DNA of 64,000 bases from Brochothrix thermosphacta DSM 20171 = FSL F6-1036 (GTDB lineage Bacteria; Bacillota; Bacilli; Lactobacillales; Listeriaceae): NCBI RefSeq assembly GCF_036884295.1, contig NZ_CP145608.1:62001-126000 (forward strand). Direction: 5' to 3'. The notes under the pieces are model-generated. The model ran no database searches. It saw nothing but the letters and a program-made list of their open reading frames with translations, and was not told where the DNA came from. Each line of letters opens with the position of its first letter. The first letter of the stretch is position 1. Position numbers and translations under genes: made by a program. Below are positions 42,648 through 54,877 of the stretch, one piece after another.

Positions 42648-45600
42648 TTGTTAGATGTTAATAATTTTGAGTATATGAAAATAGGTTTAGCGTCACCTGA
42701 TAAAATCCGCTCGTGGTCTTTTGGCGAAGTCAAAAAACCTGAAACAATTAACTACCGTACTTTAAAACCAGAACGTGATGGTCTTTTCTGTGAGCGTATC
42801 TTTGGACCAACCAAAGACTGGGAATGTTCATGTGGGAAATACAAACGCGTACGTTATAAAGGTGTTGTCTGCGATCGTTGTGGCGTTGAAGTCACAAAAT
42901 CAAAAGTCCGCCGTGAACGTATGGGACACATCGAACTTGCTGCACCAGTATCACATATTTGGTACTTTAAAGGAATCCCAAGCCGTATGGGTCTTGTCTT
43001 AGACATGTCTCCTCGTGCGTTAGAAGAAGTTATCTACTTTGCATCATATGTAGTAACAGAAGCTGGCGATACTGCTTTAGATAAAAAACAATTATTATCA
43101 GAACGCGAATATCGCGCATACCGCGAAAAATATGGTCAATCTTTCCAAGCAGGAATGGGTGCTGAAGCAATCAAACGTCTTTTAGACGCTGTTGATTTAG
43201 AAGGCGAAGTTACTGAATTGAAAGAAGAGCTTAAATCAGCTCAAGGTCAACGTCGTACACGTGCTATCCGTCGTCTTGAAGTATTGGAAGCTTTCCGTCA
43301 CTCCGGCAACAAGCCGAGCTGGATGGTATTAGACGTGTTACCTGTTATTCCACCGGAAATTCGTCCGATGGTACAACTTGAAGGTGGCCGTTTTGCAACA
43401 AGTGATTTAAATGATTTATATCGTCGTGTTATCAACCGTAACAACCGTTTGAAACGTTTACTAGACTTAGGTGCTCCAAGCATCATCGTTCAAAACGAAA
43501 AACGTATGTTACAAGAAGCTGTTGATGGCTTGATTGATAATGGTCGTCGTGGCCGTCCAGTAACTGGACCAGGTAACCGTCCATTGAAATCATTGTCACA
43601 CATGTTAAAAGGTAAACAAGGGCGTTTCCGTCAAAACTTACTTGGTAAACGTGTTGACTACTCTGGTCGTTCAGTAATCGTCTGTGGACCTTCATTGAAA
43701 ATGTACCAATGTGGTTTACCGCGCGAAATGGCAATTGAATTATTCAAACCATTCGTAATGCGTGAATTAACTCAACGTGGATTAGCTCACAACATCAAGA
43801 GCGCTAAACGTAAAATCGAACGTCACTCACCAGAAATTTGGGACGTTTTAGAAGACGTTATCCGTGAACACCCAGTGTTACTTAACCGAGCACCTACGCT
43901 TCACCGTTTAGGTATCCAAGCGTTTGAGCCAATCTTAGTTGAAGGCCGTGCGATTCGTCTTCACCCGTTAGTATGTACTGCATACAACGCCGATTTCGAT
44001 GGTGACCAAATGGCGGTCCATGTACCTCTATCACCAGAAGCACAAGCTGAAGCACGTATCTTAATGTTAGCAGCAAACCACATTCTGAACCCTAAAGATG
44101 GTAAACCAGTTGTAACACCATCTCAAGATATGGTTCTTGGTAACTACTACTTAACATTAGAGCGTGAAAACATTGTTGGTGAAGGTCTTGTCTTTACTGA
44201 TATTAACGAAGCAATGATTGCTTACCAAAACGGATACGTGCATTTGCACTCTCGTGTTGCGGTTGCAGCAGCTTCATTAGGAAATGAAACGTTCACAGCT
44301 GAGCAAAACAACCAGTTGTTGATCACTACTGTTGGTAAAATGATTTTCAACTCAATCTTACCACCATCATTCCCTTACTTGAATGAACCAACTAAAACGA
44401 ATCTTGAAGTGGCTACGCCGTCTCAATATTTTGTTCCTACTACAACAGATGTGAAAGCACATATTGAAAAACAAGCGTTCTTATTACCTTTCAAAAAGAA
44501 AAACTTGGAAGAAATTATCGCTCAAATTTTCAAATTGTTCCACATTACTGAAACTTCAAAAATGTTAGACCGCATGAAAGATCAAGGTTTTAAATACTCG
44601 ACACTTGCTGGTATTACAGTTGGTATCTCTGATATCATCGTCGTGAAAGATAAACCTGAAATTCTTGCTGCTTCTCATGATGAAGTGGATAACGTAACAA
44701 AAATGTTTAAACGTGGTTTAATGACAGACGAAGAGCGTTATGAACGTGTTATTGCGATTTGGAATGCAGCAAAAGATCAGTTACAAAACAAACTGATTGC
44801 AGGCTTAGATCGCTTAAACCCAATCTTCATGATGCAAGACTCTGGTGCCCGTGGTAACATCTCTAACTTTACGCAGTTAGCTGGTATGCGTGGTTTGATG
44901 GCCGATCCTTCTGGACGTATCGTTGAATTACCGATCACATCTAACTTCCGTGAAGGTCTAAACGTTCTTGAATACTTTATCTCATCACATGGTGCTCGTA
45001 AAGGTTTAACGGATACAGCTCTTAAAACAGCCGATTCAGGTTACCTTACTCGTCGTCTTGTAGATGTTGCGCAAGATGTTATCGTGCGTGAAACAAATGA
45101 CGGTTCTGATCACGGTCTTCTTGTTTCTGATATTGTTGAAGGACCAGAGGTTATCGAAACATTAACTGAACGTCTTGAAGGTCGTTATTCTGCGAAGACA
45201 GTACGTCATCCAGAAACAAACGAAGTAATGATTCGTCCTGATGAATTATTCACACAAGAAATTGCTGAAGCAATTCCTGCTGCTGGTATTAAAGAAGTAT
45301 GGATTCGTTCTGTATTTACATGTAATACTAAGCACGGTGTAAGTAAAATCAGTTACGGTAAAGACTTGTCAACCGGCTCAGAAGTTGAAGTTGGTGAAGC
45401 AGTTGGTATCGTTGCCGCACAATCTATCGGTGAGCCTGGTACACAGTTAACAATGCGTACTTTCCATACTGGTGGGGTTGCCGGATCGGATATTACACAA
45501 GGTTTACCTCGTATTCAAGAAATCTTCGAAGCACGTAACCCTAAAGGTCACGCTGTTATTACTGAATTAACTGGTGAAGTTAAAGCAATCGAAGAAAAAG

Positions 45601-46253
45601 CTAACCGTCAACGTGAAATCACTGTTACAGGTACACAAGAAACACGTACTTATACTGTACCAATGGTTGCTCGCTTGAAAGTTAAAGTCGGAGATGCAGT
45701 TCGTCGTGGTGATCCATTGATGGACGGTTCAATCGACCCTAAAGAATTACTTCATGTAACTGATGTTATCACTGTTGAAAACTATCTATTAGGTGAAGTT
45801 CAAAAAGTTTACCGTATGCAAGGTGTTGAAATCGCCGATAAACATATCGAAGTAATGGTTCGCCAAATGCTTCGTAAAGTACGTGTTCTTGATCCAGGTG
45901 AAACTGATATTTTACCAGGAACATTAATGGATATCAGCGCGTTTAAAGATGCCAACACAGATACAATCCTTTCTGGTGGTCAACCAGCTACGGGTCGTCC
46001 AGTGTTACTCGGTATTACTAAAGCATCTCTTGAAACTGAATCATTCTTATCTGCGGCTTCATTCCAGGAAACAACACGTGTGTTAACTGATGCAGCAATT
46101 AAAGGTAAGCGCGATAACTTAATCGGATTGAAAGAGAACGTTATCCTTGGTAAACTTGTACCAGCTGGTACAGGTATGCCTAAATATCGTAAAGCTGAAG
46201 CTAAACTCGTAGGCGCACAAGTTGCTACTGCGACAGAAGGTTCTGCTGAATAA
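42648..46253 (+). CDS. rpoC: DNA-directed RNA polymerase beta' subunit
   Basis: A 1201-residue subunit starting at TTG 42648 after GGGAGG, as in Bacillus ([10 protein letters not shown]). The N-terminal zinc finger is [19 protein letters not shown] (~60-80), and the catalytic Mg loop NADFDGDQM has D449, D451 and D453. The length equals the 1201 residues I recall for Listeria. No L7Ae-type gene follows, unlike Bacillus. Confidence 0.97.
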   Translation: MLDVNNFEYMKIGLASPDKIRSWSFGEVKKPETINYRTLKPERDGLFCERIFGPTKDWECSCGKYKRVRYKGVVCDRCGVEVTKSKVRRERMGHIELAAPVSHIWYFKGIPSRMGLVLDMSPRALEEVIYFASYVVTEAGDTALDKKQLLSEREYRAYREKYGQSFQAGMGAEAIKRLLDAVDLEGEVTELKEELKSAQGQRRTRAIRRLEVLEAFRHSGNKPSWMVLDVLPVIPPEIRPMVQLEGGRFATSDLNDLYRRVINRNNRLKRLLDLGAPSIIVQNEKRMLQEAVDGLIDNGRRGRPVTGPGNRPLKSLSHMLKGKQGRFRQNLLGKRVDYSGRSVIVCGPSLKMYQCGLPREMAIELFKPFVMRELTQRGLAHNIKSAKRKIERHSPEIWDVLEDVIREHPVLLNRAPTLHRLGIQAFEPILVEGRAIRLHPLVCTAYNADFDGDQMAVHVPLSPEAQAEARILMLAANHILNPKDGKPVVTPSQDMVLGNYYLTLERENIVGEGLVFTDINEAMIAYQNGYVHLHSRVAVAAASLGNETFTAEQNNQLLITTVGKMIFNSILPPSFPYLNEPTKTNLEVATPSQYFVPTTTDVKAHIEKQAFLLPFKKKNLEEIIAQIFKLFHITETSKMLDRMKDQGFKYSTLAGITVGISDIIVVKDKPEILAASHDEVDNVTKMFKRGLMTDEERYERVIAIWNAAKDQLQNKLIAGLDRLNPIFMMQDSGARGNISNFTQLAGMRGLMADPSGRIVELPITSNFREGLNVLEYFISSHGARKGLTDTALKTADSGYLTRRLVDVAQDVIVRETNDGSDHGLLVSDIVEGPEVIETLTERLEGRYSAKTVRHPETNEVMIRPDELFTQEIAEAIPAAGIKEVWIRSVFTCNTKHGVSKISYGKDLSTGSEVEVGEAVGIVAAQSIGEPGTQLTMRTFHTGGVAGSDITQGLPRIQEIFEARNPKGHAVITELTGEVKAIEEKANRQREITVTGTQETRTYTVPMVARLKVKVGDAVRRGDPLMDGSIDPKELLHVTDVITVENYLLGEVQKVYRMQGVEIADKHIEVMVRQMLRKVRVLDPGETDILPGTLMDISAFKDANTDTILSGGQPATGRPVLLGITKASLETESFLSAASFQETTRVLTDAAIKGKRDNLIGLKENVILGKLVPAGTGMPKYRKAEAKLVGAQVATATEGSAE

Positions 46254-46263
46254 ATAAATTTTG

Positions 46264-46317
46264 TTTAACATTGGCGTTCGCACTCTCGCTAAGAGGGTGT
46301 GAACATTCTTTGTTAAA
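46264..46317 (+). other. Hairpin after rpoC
   Basis: An outer TTTAACA/TGTTAAA and inner GTTCGCACTCTC/GAGGGTGTGAAC stem. It lacks a proper T tract; it may partly terminate or process the rpoBC transcript before the str promoter. Confidence 0.5.
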
Positions 46318-46335
46318 ATAAAAATTCATTTGCGG

Positions 46336-46364
46336 TTGACGGATAGAATTCTAAATGGTAAGAT
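46336..46364 (+). promoter_or_regulatory. str operon promoter
   Basis: TTGACG (46336-46341), 17 bases, TAAGAT (46359-46364), with TG at 46356-46357. Confidence 0.75.
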
Positions 46365-46373
46365 ATTTAAGGT

Positions 46374-46456
46374 ACTTCATTTAGAAGTCATGAGATTTAT
46401 AAAAACATGATCTGGTCGTTGTAGTTAACTACAACATTTTATTTTAAAATAAAAAT
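46374..46456 (+). promoter_or_regulatory. str leader with adjacent perfect palindromes
   Basis: A small hairpin ACTTC/GAAGT (46374-46388), then an 18-base perfect palindrome GTTGTAGTTAACTACAAC (46418-46435). One base later comes a second, TTTTATTTTAAAATAAAA (46437-46454). All lie between promoter and rpsL; regulatory function is inferred. Confidence 0.5.
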
Positions 46457-46527
46457 GATACGCTTGGATATGTGTGCTTATTAAATCACAACAAACTATT
46501 ACAATTTTCGGGAGGAGGAAAACAAAA

Positions 46528-46941
46528 ATGCCTACTATTAACCAATTGGTACGTAAGCCGCGTAAAGCGTCTGTATCAAAATCAAAATCACCAGCATTAG
46601 GTAAAACTTACAACAGCTTCAAAAAAGCGCAATCAAACGTGAACTCTCCACAAAAACGTGGTGTATGTACGCGTGTTGGTACGATGACACCTCGTAAACC
46701 TAACTCGGCTTTACGTAAATATGCACGTGTTCGTTTGACTAACTCAATCGAAGTAACTGCATACATTCCAGGTATCGGTCACAACTTACAAGAACATAGT
46801 GTTGTTCTTATTCGTGGGGGACGCGTAAAAGATTTAGCTGGAGTACGTTATCACATCGTTCGTGGTGCTTTAGATACTGCAGGAGTAGACGGTCGTCTAC
46901 AATCGCGTTCTAAATACGGAACTAAGAAACCTAAAAAATAA
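46528..46941 (+). CDS. rpsL: 30S ribosomal protein S12
   Basis: A 137-residue decoding-centre protein. ATG 46528 follows GGGAGGAGG; a longer in-frame start at 46474 is not supported. [13 protein letters not shown] places Arg at residue 56, where Bacillus and streptococci have Lys (E. coli K43 with Met counted). [10 protein letters not shown] places Ala at 104, where Pro (E. coli P91) is usual. Substitutions at both positions give streptomycin resistance in other bacteria. Otherwise the sequence is typical. Confidence 0.96.
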   Translation: MPTINQLVRKPRKASVSKSKSPALGKTYNSFKKAQSNVNSPQKRGVCTRVGTMTPRKPNSALRKYARVRLTNSIEVTAYIPGIGHNLQEHSVVLIRGGRVKDLAGVRYHIVRGALDTAGVDGRLQSRSKYGTKKPKK

Positions 46942-46967
46942 TCTAACTAAGAAGGGAGGACATCTCA

Positions 46968-47438
46968 ATGCCTCGTAAAGGTCCTGTTCAAAAGCGTGAC
47001 GTTTTACCAGATCCAATGTACAACTCGAAATTGGTAACTCGTTTAATCAACAAAATGATGGTTGATGGTAAGCGCGGAAAATCACAAGCAATTTTATACT
47101 CAGCATTTGCTAAGATTGAATCAACTACTGGAACTCCAGCAATGGAAGTATTTGACCAAGCAATCAACAACATTATGCCAGTACTTGAAGTTAAAGCACG
47201 CCGTGTCGGTGGAGCTAACTACCAAGTGCCAATCGAAGTTCGTCCAGATCGTCGTTCAACTCTAGGGTTGCGTTGGTTAGTAAACTATTCACGTCTTCGT
47301 GGAGAGAAAACAATGGAAGAACGTTTAGCTAACGAAATCATGGATGCTGCTAACAACACTGGAGCAGCTGTTAAGAAACGTGAAGATACACACAAAATGG
47401 CTGAAGCCAACAAAGCTTTCGCTCACTACCGCTGGTAG
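46968..47438 (+). CDS. rpsG: 30S ribosomal protein S7
   Basis: A 156-residue primary 16S-binding protein of the small-subunit head: [20 protein letters not shown] and [17 protein letters not shown] are diagnostic. Its binding site is AAGGGAGG. In E. coli S7 represses the str operon; no equivalent target is evident. Confidence 0.96.
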   Translation: MPRKGPVQKRDVLPDPMYNSKLVTRLINKMMVDGKRGKSQAILYSAFAKIESTTGTPAMEVFDQAINNIMPVLEVKARRVGGANYQVPIEVRPDRRSTLGLRWLVNYSRLRGEKTMEERLANEIMDAANNTGAAVKKREDTHKMAEANKAFAHYRW

Positions 47439-47440
47439 GA

Positions 47441-47482
47441 TTAAACAAGCAGTTTTTAGTACGTTTAGGAACTGCTGTTTAA
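47441..47482 (+). other. Intercistronic hairpin rpsG-fusA
   Basis: TTAAAC-A-AGCAGTT pairs with AACTGCT-GTTTAA: 13 base pairs with one bulged A and no U tract. It starts two bases after the rpsG stop. Confidence 0.65.
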
Positions 47483-47515
47483 TTTAAATTACAATATGGA
47501 AGGAGAAATACCATA

Positions 47516-49591
47516 ATGAAAAGAGAGTTCTCCTTAGAAAATACGCGTAACATTGGTATTATGGCTCATATCGATGCTGGTAAAACTACTGTTACAGAAC
47601 GTATTCTCTTTTATACAGGTAAAATCCACAAAATTGGCGAAACACACGATGGTGGCGCGCAAATGGACTGGATGGAACAAGAGCAAGAACGTGGTATCAC
47701 TATCACTTCTGCTGCAACAACAGCTGCATGGAAAAATCACCGTATCAACATTATCGATACACCAGGACACGTAGACTTCACTGTTGAAGTTGAACGTTCT
47801 TTACGTGTACTTGATGGTGCTGTGGCAGTACTTGATGCTCAATCAGGTGTTGAACCACAAACTGAAACAGTATGGCGTCAAGCTACTACTTACGGTGTTC
47901 CTCGTATTGTATTCATCAACAAAATGGATAAAATCGGAGCAGACTTCTTATACTCTTTAGGTACATTACATGACCGTTTGGATGCAAATGCAGGCGCAAT
48001 TCAATTACCTATCGGTGCAGAAGATACGTTCAAAGGTGTTGTCGATTTAGTTGAGATGCAAGCTTATCTTTATGAAAATGAGTTAGGTGACGATCCTCAT
48101 ACTGTTGCTATCCCAGAAGATATGCAAGAGTTAGCTGAAGAGTACCGTGATAAATTAGTTGAGTCTATTGCAGACGTTGATGAAGCTATCATGGAAAAAT
48201 ACTTAGAAGGCGAAGAAGTTTCTACTCCTGAGCTTAAAGCTGCGATCCGTCGCGCAACACTTGCGGTAGAATTCTACCCTGTAGTTTGTGGTACTGCATT
48301 CAAAAACAAAGGTGTTCAACCAATGTTAGATGCTGTACTTGCTTACTTACCAGCTCCAACTGATGTACCTGCAATCGAAGGTACAACAATGGATGGCGAG
48401 CCAACTTCTCGTCCTTCATCAGATGAAGCAGAATTTTCTGCTTTAGCATTTAAAGTTATGACAGACCCTTATGTTGGTCGTTTAACATTCTTCCGTGTAT
48501 ACTCTGGTGTTTTACAATCCGGTTCTTACGTATTGAACTCATCTAAAGATAAACGTGAACGTGTTGGTCGTATTCTTCAAATGCATGCAAATCACCGTGA
48601 AGAGATTCCTGAAATCCACGCTGGTGATATCGCTGCTGCTGTAGGACTTAAAAACACAACTACTGGTGATACTCTATGTGACGAGAAACATCCCGTTATC
48701 TTAGAATCAATGGAATTCCCAGAACCAGTAATCTCGGTTGCTATTGAGCCTAAATCAAAAGCAGATCAAGATAAAATGGGTCAAGCTTTAGTTAAATTAG
48801 CTGAAGAAGATCCAACTTTCCGCGCTGAAACTGACCAAGAAACTGGTCAAACAATCATCTCTGGTATGGGTGAACTTCACTTAGATATCATTGTTGATCG
48901 TATGCGTCGTGAATTTAACGTTGAAGCTAACGTTGGTGATCCACAAGTTTCTTACCGTGAGTCATTCAAAACTTCAGCATCAGTTCAAGGTAAATTCGTT
49001 CGTCAATCAGGTGGTAAAGGTCAATACGGTGACGTATGGGTTGAGTTCTCTCCTAATGAAGAAGGAAAAGGCTTTGAATTTGAAAACGCAATCGTTGGTG
49101 GTGTTGTTCCTCGTGAGTACATCCCAGCAGTTGAAAAAGGTTTAGCAGACTCAATGGCCAATGGTCAATTAGCTGGTTACCCATTAATCGATGTTAAAGC
49201 TAAGCTTTATGATGGTTCTTACCATGATGTCGATTCAAATGAGACAGCTTTCCGTGTCGCTGCATCTTACGCATTGCGTGAAGCTTACAAAAAATGTAAC
49301 CCTGCATTGTTAGAACCAATTGAACTTGTTGAGGTAGTAATGCCTGAAGAGTATCTTGGTGATATCATGGGTGACATCACAAGTCGTCGTGGTCGTGTAG
49401 ACGGTATGGAAGCTCGTGGAAACGCTCAAGTTGTCCGCGCATTCGTACCATTATCTAACATGTTTGGATATGCTACTGACTTACGTTCTAAGACTCAAGG
49501 TCGTGGTGTTTATTCTATGCAGTTTGATCATTATGAAGAAGTTCCTAAATCTGTAGCTGAAGAAATCATTAAAGCCAATAAAGGTGAATAA
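47516..49591 (+). CDS. fusA: Elongation factor G
   Basis: A 691-residue translocation GTPase with G1 AHIDAGKTT (17-25), the switch [13 protein letters not shown]3 DTPGHVDF, G4 NKMD, then domains II-V. Start ATG 47516 follows AAGGAGA. The standard str order rpsL-rpsG-fusA-tuf is intact. Confidence 0.97.
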   Translation: MKREFSLENTRNIGIMAHIDAGKTTVTERILFYTGKIHKIGETHDGGAQMDWMEQEQERGITITSAATTAAWKNHRINIIDTPGHVDFTVEVERSLRVLDGAVAVLDAQSGVEPQTETVWRQATTYGVPRIVFINKMDKIGADFLYSLGTLHDRLDANAGAIQLPIGAEDTFKGVVDLVEMQAYLYENELGDDPHTVAIPEDMQELAEEYRDKLVESIADVDEAIMEKYLEGEEVSTPELKAAIRRATLAVEFYPVVCGTAFKNKGVQPMLDAVLAYLPAPTDVPAIEGTTMDGEPTSRPSSDEAEFSALAFKVMTDPYVGRLTFFRVYSGVLQSGSYVLNSSKDKRERVGRILQMHANHREEIPEIHAGDIAAAVGLKNTTTGDTLCDEKHPVILESMEFPEPVISVAIEPKSKADQDKMGQALVKLAEEDPTFRAETDQETGQTIISGMGELHLDIIVDRMRREFNVEANVGDPQVSYRESFKTSASVQGKFVRQSGGKGQYGDVWVEFSPNEEGKGFEFENAIVGGVVPREYIPAVEKGLADSMANGQLAGYPLIDVKAKLYDGSYHDVDSNETAFRVAASYALREAYKKCNPALLEPIELVEVVMPEEYLGDIMGDITSRRGRVDGMEARGNAQVVRAFVPLSNMFGYATDLRSKTQGRGVYSMQFDHYEEVPKSVAEEIIKANKGE

Positions 49592-49621
49592 TTGATTTTT
49601 TACTGATTTTGAAGTATAAAT

Positions 49622-49651
49622 ATCATAGGTGGCATTATTACTGCCTATGAT
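49622..49651 (+). other. Intercistronic hairpin fusA-tuf
   Basis: ATCATAGG...GCA pairs with TGCCTATGAT, with no T tract. It resembles the other non-terminator hairpins between genes of this region. Confidence 0.55.
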
Positions 49652-49699
49652 GTTACTTAAACTAAAAATAACTTATATATCCAAGGAGGAAATATCAAA

Positions 49700-50884
49700 A
49701 TGGCAAAAGAAAAATTCGATCGCTCAAAAGCCCATGTAAACGTTGGTACTATCGGACACGTTGACCATGGTAAAACTACTTTAACTGCAGCTATTACAAC
49801 TGTATTATCTAAGAAAGGTTTCGCAGAAGCTTCAGCATACGACGCTATCGATGGCGCTCCTGAAGAACGTGAACGTGGGATTACTATCTCAACTGCACAC
49901 GTTGAATACGAAACTGAAACTCGTCACTACGCTCACGTTGACTGTCCTGGACACGCGGATTATGTTAAAAACATGATCACTGGTGCTGCTCAAATGGATG
50001 GTGGTATCTTAGTAGTATCTGCTGCTGATGGTCCAATGCCTCAAACACGTGAACACATTTTACTTTCTCGTCAAGTTGGTGTTCCTTACATCGTTGTATT
50101 CTTAAACAAATGCGACATGGTTGATGATGAAGAATTATTAGAATTAGTTGAAATGGAAGTTCGTGACTTATTAAGCGAATATGACTTCCCTGGTGATGAT
50201 ATTCCAATCATCCAAGGTTCAGCTCTTAAAGCATTACAAGGAGAACCAGAATACGAAGCTAAAATCGACGAATTGATGGCAGCTGTAGATTCTTATATCC
50301 CAACTCCAGAACGTGACACTGACAAACCATTCATGATGCCAGTTGAGGATGTATTCTCAATCACTGGACGTGGAACTGTTGCTACAGGCCGTGTTGAACG
50401 TGGTGTTATCAAAGTTGCTGACGAGATCGAAATCGTTGGTATCCACGATACTAAAAAATCAGTTGTTACTGGTGTTGAAATGTTCCGTAAATTGTTAGAT
50501 TACGCTGAAGCTGGCGATAACATTGGTGCATTATTACGTGGTGTTTCTCGTGAAGATATCGAGCGTGGACAAGTACTTGCTAAACCAGGTACTATCACTC
50601 CTCATACTTCTTTCACTGCAGAAGTATACGTATTATCTAAAGAAGAGGGTGGACGTCATACTCCATTCTTCAACAACTACCGTCCACAATTCTACTTCCG
50701 TACTTCTGACGTAACTGGTTCAATCACGTTACCAGAAGGTACTGAAATGGTTATGCCTGGTGATAACGTTTCTATCACTGTAGAATTACACGCTCCAATC
50801 GCTATCGAAGATGGTACTAAATTCTCTATCCGTGAGGGTGGACGTACTGTTGGTGCTGGTGTTGTAGCATCAATCAACAAATAA
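49700..50884 (+). CDS. tuf: Elongation factor Tu
   Basis: A 394-residue GTPase that brings aminoacyl-tRNA to the ribosome. G1 is GHVDHGKTT (19-27), followed by [22 protein letters not shown] and NKCD. AAGGAGG precedes the ATG. A strong terminator closes the str operon. Confidence 0.97.
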   Translation: MAKEKFDRSKAHVNVGTIGHVDHGKTTLTAAITTVLSKKGFAEASAYDAIDGAPEERERGITISTAHVEYETETRHYAHVDCPGHADYVKNMITGAAQMDGGILVVSAADGPMPQTREHILLSRQVGVPYIVVFLNKCDMVDDEELLELVEMEVRDLLSEYDFPGDDIPIIQGSALKALQGEPEYEAKIDELMAAVDSYIPTPERDTDKPFMMPVEDVFSITGRGTVATGRVERGVIKVADEIEIVGIHDTKKSVVTGVEMFRKLLDYAEAGDNIGALLRGVSREDIERGQVLAKPGTITPHTSFTAEVYVLSKEEGGRHTPFFNNYRPQFYFRTSDVTGSITLPEGTEMVMPGDNVSITVELHAPIAIEDGTKFSIREGGRTVGAGVVASINK

Positions 50885-50899
50885 TAATTAATTATTTTA

Positions 50900-50930
50900 C
50901 CGATACAGGTTTTCCTGTATCGGTTTTTTT
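50900..50930 (+). terminator. Terminator of the str operon
   Basis: A perfect ten-base-pair stem CCGATACAGG/CCTGTATCGG with a TTTT loop and seven T. Confidence 0.95.
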
Positions 50931-51033
50931 ATGTGTTAAATTAAGCAGGAATGAACGGAGTTGTGTTAATCTATTGATGTAGCAAAATCATGATGTTCCA
51001 ATAAAGAGCATTGGAAGGGTGTGCCAACTGAAA

Positions 51034-51840
51034 ATGAAGAAAATATATAATAGAAGAAACGGGTTTTTTGTAACACTGTTGCTTGTTGTTGTCGTTATGC
51101 TAAGCGCATGCGGACCTAGGAGCAGTGATCAATCAACTGCAGGGGAAAAGGCATCCGCAAAACAACCAAGCATTGACGAGCCGATGAGTGCTGTTGTATT
51201 TATTCATGGGTACAACGGATCTGAGAATAGTATGGCACCGATGATCAAGCGCCTTGCTAAAAAAGAAAAGTCCTTTGCTAGTGGTGTAACGTTTACAATT
51301 GAACCAAATGGTAGTTACGAGAAAAAAGGTGAGTTTGTTGCTCATAAAAAGAATCTCGTTAATGTAGTGTATGCTGATAGCCAAACAGAGGCAGCTACCG
51401 AAGGTGAACAACTCGCAACAGTGATGAGTGCTTTGCGTGAGGCGGGGATAAAGACTGTTGATTTTGTAGCTCATTCTATGGGAGGGACAACAATCACGTA
51501 TTATCTTGAATCTCAACCAGATGAAACAAAAGTGCCGAAAGTGGAAAAGTTTGTTGCAATTGGAACGCCGTTTGCTTGGGCAGGAACAGCTGCAGCGTCT
51601 GAAAACAATGTATTGGAACAAAATAAAGTGGATTTGCCGACTAATCTGTCAGTTTATGGTATTATAGGGAATGTTGGTGATGAATCAGATGGTACAGTAC
51701 CATATGCTGATGCGCATTTCGCTAAACGTTTGTTTGCTAATTATCAAGAGGCGATTATAACAGGTGATAAAGCAGCGCATAGTAAGTTACGCAACAATGA
51801 TAAAGTGGATGAAATTATTCTGCGATTTTTGACGAACTAA
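51034..51840 (+). CDS. Secreted lipoprotein alpha/beta hydrolase (DUF915-like)
   Basis: A 268-residue protein with a basic N-terminus, a hydrophobic stretch and lipobox LSAC near residues 22-25, predicting a lipid-anchored exported protein. The alpha/beta hydrolase core has FIHGYNGS (oxyanion region, H58), nucleophile S148 in AHSMGG, and candidates D219 (SDGTVP) and H249 (AAHSKL) for the triad. It resembles the Firmicutes DUF915 hydrolases; substrate unknown (lipase, esterase or cell-wall esterase possible). ATG 51034 has GGAAGGG 14 bases upstream; GTG 51019 is an alternative. It sits alone between the tuf terminator and the S10 promoter, where Bacillus has the unrelated hydrolase ybaC. Confidence 0.8.
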   Translation: MKKIYNRRNGFFVTLLLVVVVMLSACGPRSSDQSTAGEKASAKQPSIDEPMSAVVFIHGYNGSENSMAPMIKRLAKKEKSFASGVTFTIEPNGSYEKKGEFVAHKKNLVNVVYADSQTEAATEGEQLATVMSALREAGIKTVDFVAHSMGGTTITYYLESQPDETKVPKVEKFVAIGTPFAWAGTAAASENNVLEQNKVDLPTNLSVYGIIGNVGDESDGTVPYADAHFAKRLFANYQEAIITGDKAAHSKLRNNDKVDEIILRFLTN

Positions 51841-51858
51841 AAAAGAATTAAGAAGCAC

Positions 51859-51887
51859 TTGAAAGTTAGTCCGAAATAATGTATAAT
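51859..51887 (+). promoter_or_regulatory. S10-spc operon promoter
   Basis: TTGAAA (51859-51864), 17 bases, TATAAT (51882-51887). Confidence 0.85.
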
Positions 51888-51897
51888 TGTAAAAGTG

Positions 51898-52373
<476 letters not shown>

Positions 52374-52402
52374 TTCAAACAAAAAAACAGGAGGTGTAAC
52401 CC

Positions 52403-53029
52403 ATGACTAAAGGAATCTTAGGTAAAAAAGTAGGTATGACACAAATTTTTACTGCTAACGGTGAATTAATTCCAGTAACTGTAATCGAAGCAACTCCAAA
52501 CGTTGTTTTACAAAAGAAAACAGTTGAAACTGATGGCTATGAAGCTATTCAACTTGGATTTGACACTAAGCGTGAAAAATTGTCGAACAAACCAGAGCAA
52601 GGTCATGCAAGTAAAGCTAATACTGCTCCTAAGCGCTTCGTTAAAGAATTTGACGGCGTTAGCTTAGACGAGTATGAAGTTGGTTCAGAAATCAAGGTTG
52701 ATATATTCGCAGCAGGTGACGTCGTTGATGTTACAGGTACTTCGAAAGGTAAAGGTTTCCAAGGCTCAATTAAACGCCATGGTCAATCACGTGGACCTAT
52801 GTCTCACGGTAGCCGTTATCATCGTCGTCCTGGTTCAATGGGTCCCGTTGCACCTAACCGCGTATTCAAAAATAAAAAACTTCCAGGACAAATGGGTGGT
52901 ACTCAAATTACAATCCAAAACCTTGAAGTTGTACAAATCGACTCAGAACGTAACTTGATCTTGATCAAAGGAAACGTACCTGGTCCTAAAAAATCTTTAA
53001 TCCAAATTAAAAAAGCTTTAAAAGCTTAA
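52403..53029 (+). CDS. rplC: 50S ribosomal protein L3
   Basis: A 208-residue early-assembly protein whose loop reaches the peptidyl-transferase centre. [16 protein letters not shown] and [11 protein letters not shown]-like residues ([19 protein letters not shown]) are diagnostic. AGGAGGTG precedes the start. Confidence 0.96.
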   Translation: MTKGILGKKVGMTQIFTANGELIPVTVIEATPNVVLQKKTVETDGYEAIQLGFDTKREKLSNKPEQGHASKANTAPKRFVKEFDGVSLDEYEVGSEIKVDIFAAGDVVDVTGTSKGKGFQGSIKRHGQSRGPMSHGSRYHRRPGSMGPVAPNRVFKNKKLPGQMGGTQITIQNLEVVQIDSERNLILIKGNVPGPKKSLIQIKKALKA

Positions 53030-53057
53030 TTAATGATTCAGAAAGGAGGAACTAGAA

Positions 53058-53681
53058 ATGCCTAAAGTAGCACTTTTAAAACAAGATGGTACAAACGCTG
53101 GTGAGTTAACACTAAATGATTCTATTTTTGGAATCGAGCCTAACGAAAATGTCGTATTCGATGCAATTATTATGCAACGTGCTTCATTACGTCAAGGTAA
53201 CCATAAGGTTAAAAATCGCTCTGAAGTACGTGGTGGTGGTCGTAAGCCATGGCGTCAAAAAGGAACTGGACGTGCGCGTCAAGGTTCTATCCGCTCACCT
53301 CAATGGGTTGGTGGTGGTGTTGTATTCGGTCCTACTCCACGTAGTTACTCTTACAAATTACCTAAAAAAGTTCGTCGTTTAGCTCTTAAATCAGTTTTAT
53401 CTGACAAAGTTGCAAACGAAAAATTGGTAGCTTTAGAAGGCTTAGCTTTCGATGCACCAAAAACTAAAGATTTTATCGCAGCATTAGCTGGTCTTAAAAT
53501 CGAAGGTAAAACATTAGTAGTCATTGATGACGCTAGTGTAAATGCAGAAATCTCTGCACGTAACCTTCAAGGAGTTACAGTTGTCAAAGCAGACGGAATT
53601 AACGTATTAGATATCGTTGCACACGATAACCTAATCATTACTAAATCTGCTGTTGAAAAAATAGAGGAGGTGCTTGCATAA
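53058..53681 (+). CDS. rplD: 50S ribosomal protein L4
   Basis: A 207-residue tunnel protein. The extended loop has [20 protein letters not shown] (~65-84), where macrolide resistance changes map; the sequence looks wild type. Its last base overlaps the rplW start (TAATG). Confidence 0.96.
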   Translation: MPKVALLKQDGTNAGELTLNDSIFGIEPNENVVFDAIIMQRASLRQGNHKVKNRSEVRGGGRKPWRQKGTGRARQGSIRSPQWVGGGVVFGPTPRSYSYKLPKKVRRLALKSVLSDKVANEKLVALEGLAFDAPKTKDFIAALAGLKIEGKTLVVIDDASVNAEISARNLQGVTVVKADGINVLDIVAHDNLIITKSAVEKIEEVLA

Positions 53682-53965
53682 TGGATGCACGTGACATCAT
53701 TAAGCGCCCAGTCATCACTGAACAATCAATGACTTTCGTTGAAGAAAACAAATATGTTTTCGAAGTAGACGTTAAAGCTAACAAAGTAGCTGTCAAAAAA
53801 GCTATCGAAGAAATTTTCGATGTTAAAGTTGCTAAAGTTAACGTTTTAAACTACAAAGCGAAATTTAAACGTATGGGTAAATACGCTGGTTATACTAATA
53901 AACGCCGTAAAGCGGTTATTACATTAGCTGAAGGTAGTAAAGAAATTACATTATTCGAAAACTAA
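53681..53965 (+). CDS. rplW: 50S ribosomal protein L23
   Basis: A 94-residue tunnel-exit protein that docks trigger factor and [16 protein letters not shown] and [18 protein letters not shown] are typical. GAGGAGG lies at the end of rplD, giving translational coupling. Confidence 0.95.
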   Translation: MDARDIIKRPVITEQSMTFVEENKYVFEVDVKANKVAVKKAIEEIFDVKVAKVNVLNYKAKFKRMGKYAGYTNKRRKAVITLAEGSKEITLFEN

Positions 53966-53988
53966 TACAGTAAGGAGGATAACCAATA

Positions 53989-54822
53989 ATGGGAATCAGA
54001 AAATATAAACCAACCACAAACGGTCGTCGTAACATGACTTCACTTGATTTTGCAGAGATTACTACTAATAAACCAGAGAAATCGTTGCTACAATCTAAGT
54101 TCCGTCAAGCTGGCCGTAACAACCAAGGTAAAATTACTGTTCGTCACCATGGTGGGGGACATAAGAAACAATACCGTATCATCGACTTTAAACGTAATAA
54201 AGATGGCATTCCAGGACGCGTTGCAACGATCGAATACGATCCAAACCGTACTGCTAATATCGCTTTAATTCATTACGCTGATGGAGAGAAACGTTACATC
54301 ATCGCTCCTAAAGGTCTTGTTGTTGACATGGTAATCTATTCAGGCGAAGGCGCTGATATTAAAATCGGTAACGCTTTAGCTTTGAAAAACATTCCAGTAG
54401 GTACTGTCGTTCATAACATTGAACTTAAACCAGAAAAAGGTGGACAACTTGTTCGTTCTGCCGGTACTTCTGCTCAAGTTCTTGGTAAAGAAGGCACTAA
54501 ATACGTACTTGTACGTTTAAACTCTGGAGAAGTTCGTATGATCTTGGCTGAATGTCGCGCGACAATCGGACAAGTTGGTAACGAACAACACGAATTAGTG
54601 AACATCGGTAAAGCTGGTCGTTCGCGTTGGTTAGGTAAACGTCCAACAGTTCGTGGTTCTGTAATGAACCCTAACGATCACCCACACGGTGGTGGTGAAG
54701 GTAAAGCTCCGATTGGTCGTAAATCACCAATGTCTCCATGGGGTAAACCAACTCTTGGTAAGAAAACACGTAAGAAAACGAACAAGTCCGATAAATTTAT
54801 CGTTCGTGGACGTAAAAAATAA
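53989..54822 (+). CDS. rplB: 50S ribosomal protein L2
   Basis: A 277-residue protein required for peptidyl-transferase function. It opens [17 protein letters not shown] and carries the conserved C-terminal [16 protein letters not shown]-like segment ([18 protein letters not shown]) with the essential histidine. Confidence 0.97.
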   Translation: MGIRKYKPTTNGRRNMTSLDFAEITTNKPEKSLLQSKFRQAGRNNQGKITVRHHGGGHKKQYRIIDFKRNKDGIPGRVATIEYDPNRTANIALIHYADGEKRYIIAPKGLVVDMVIYSGEGADIKIGNALALKNIPVGTVVHNIELKPEKGGQLVRSAGTSAQVLGKEGTKYVLVRLNSGEVRMILAECRATIGQVGNEQHELVNIGKAGRSRWLGKRPTVRGSVMNPNDHPHGGGEGKAPIGRKSPMSPWGKPTLGKKTRKKTNKSDKFIVRGRKK

Positions 54823-54832
54823 TCGTTACGCA

Positions 54833-54850
54833 GCGTAGCTTTTGCTACGC
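54833..54850 (+). other. Intercistronic hairpin rplB-rpsS
   Basis: A perfect GCGTAGC-TTTT-GCTACGC hairpin without a T tract, 11 bases after the rplB stop. Confidence 0.7.
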
Positions 54851-54877
54851 GGCCATTATCCGAAGGGAGGCAATCTA

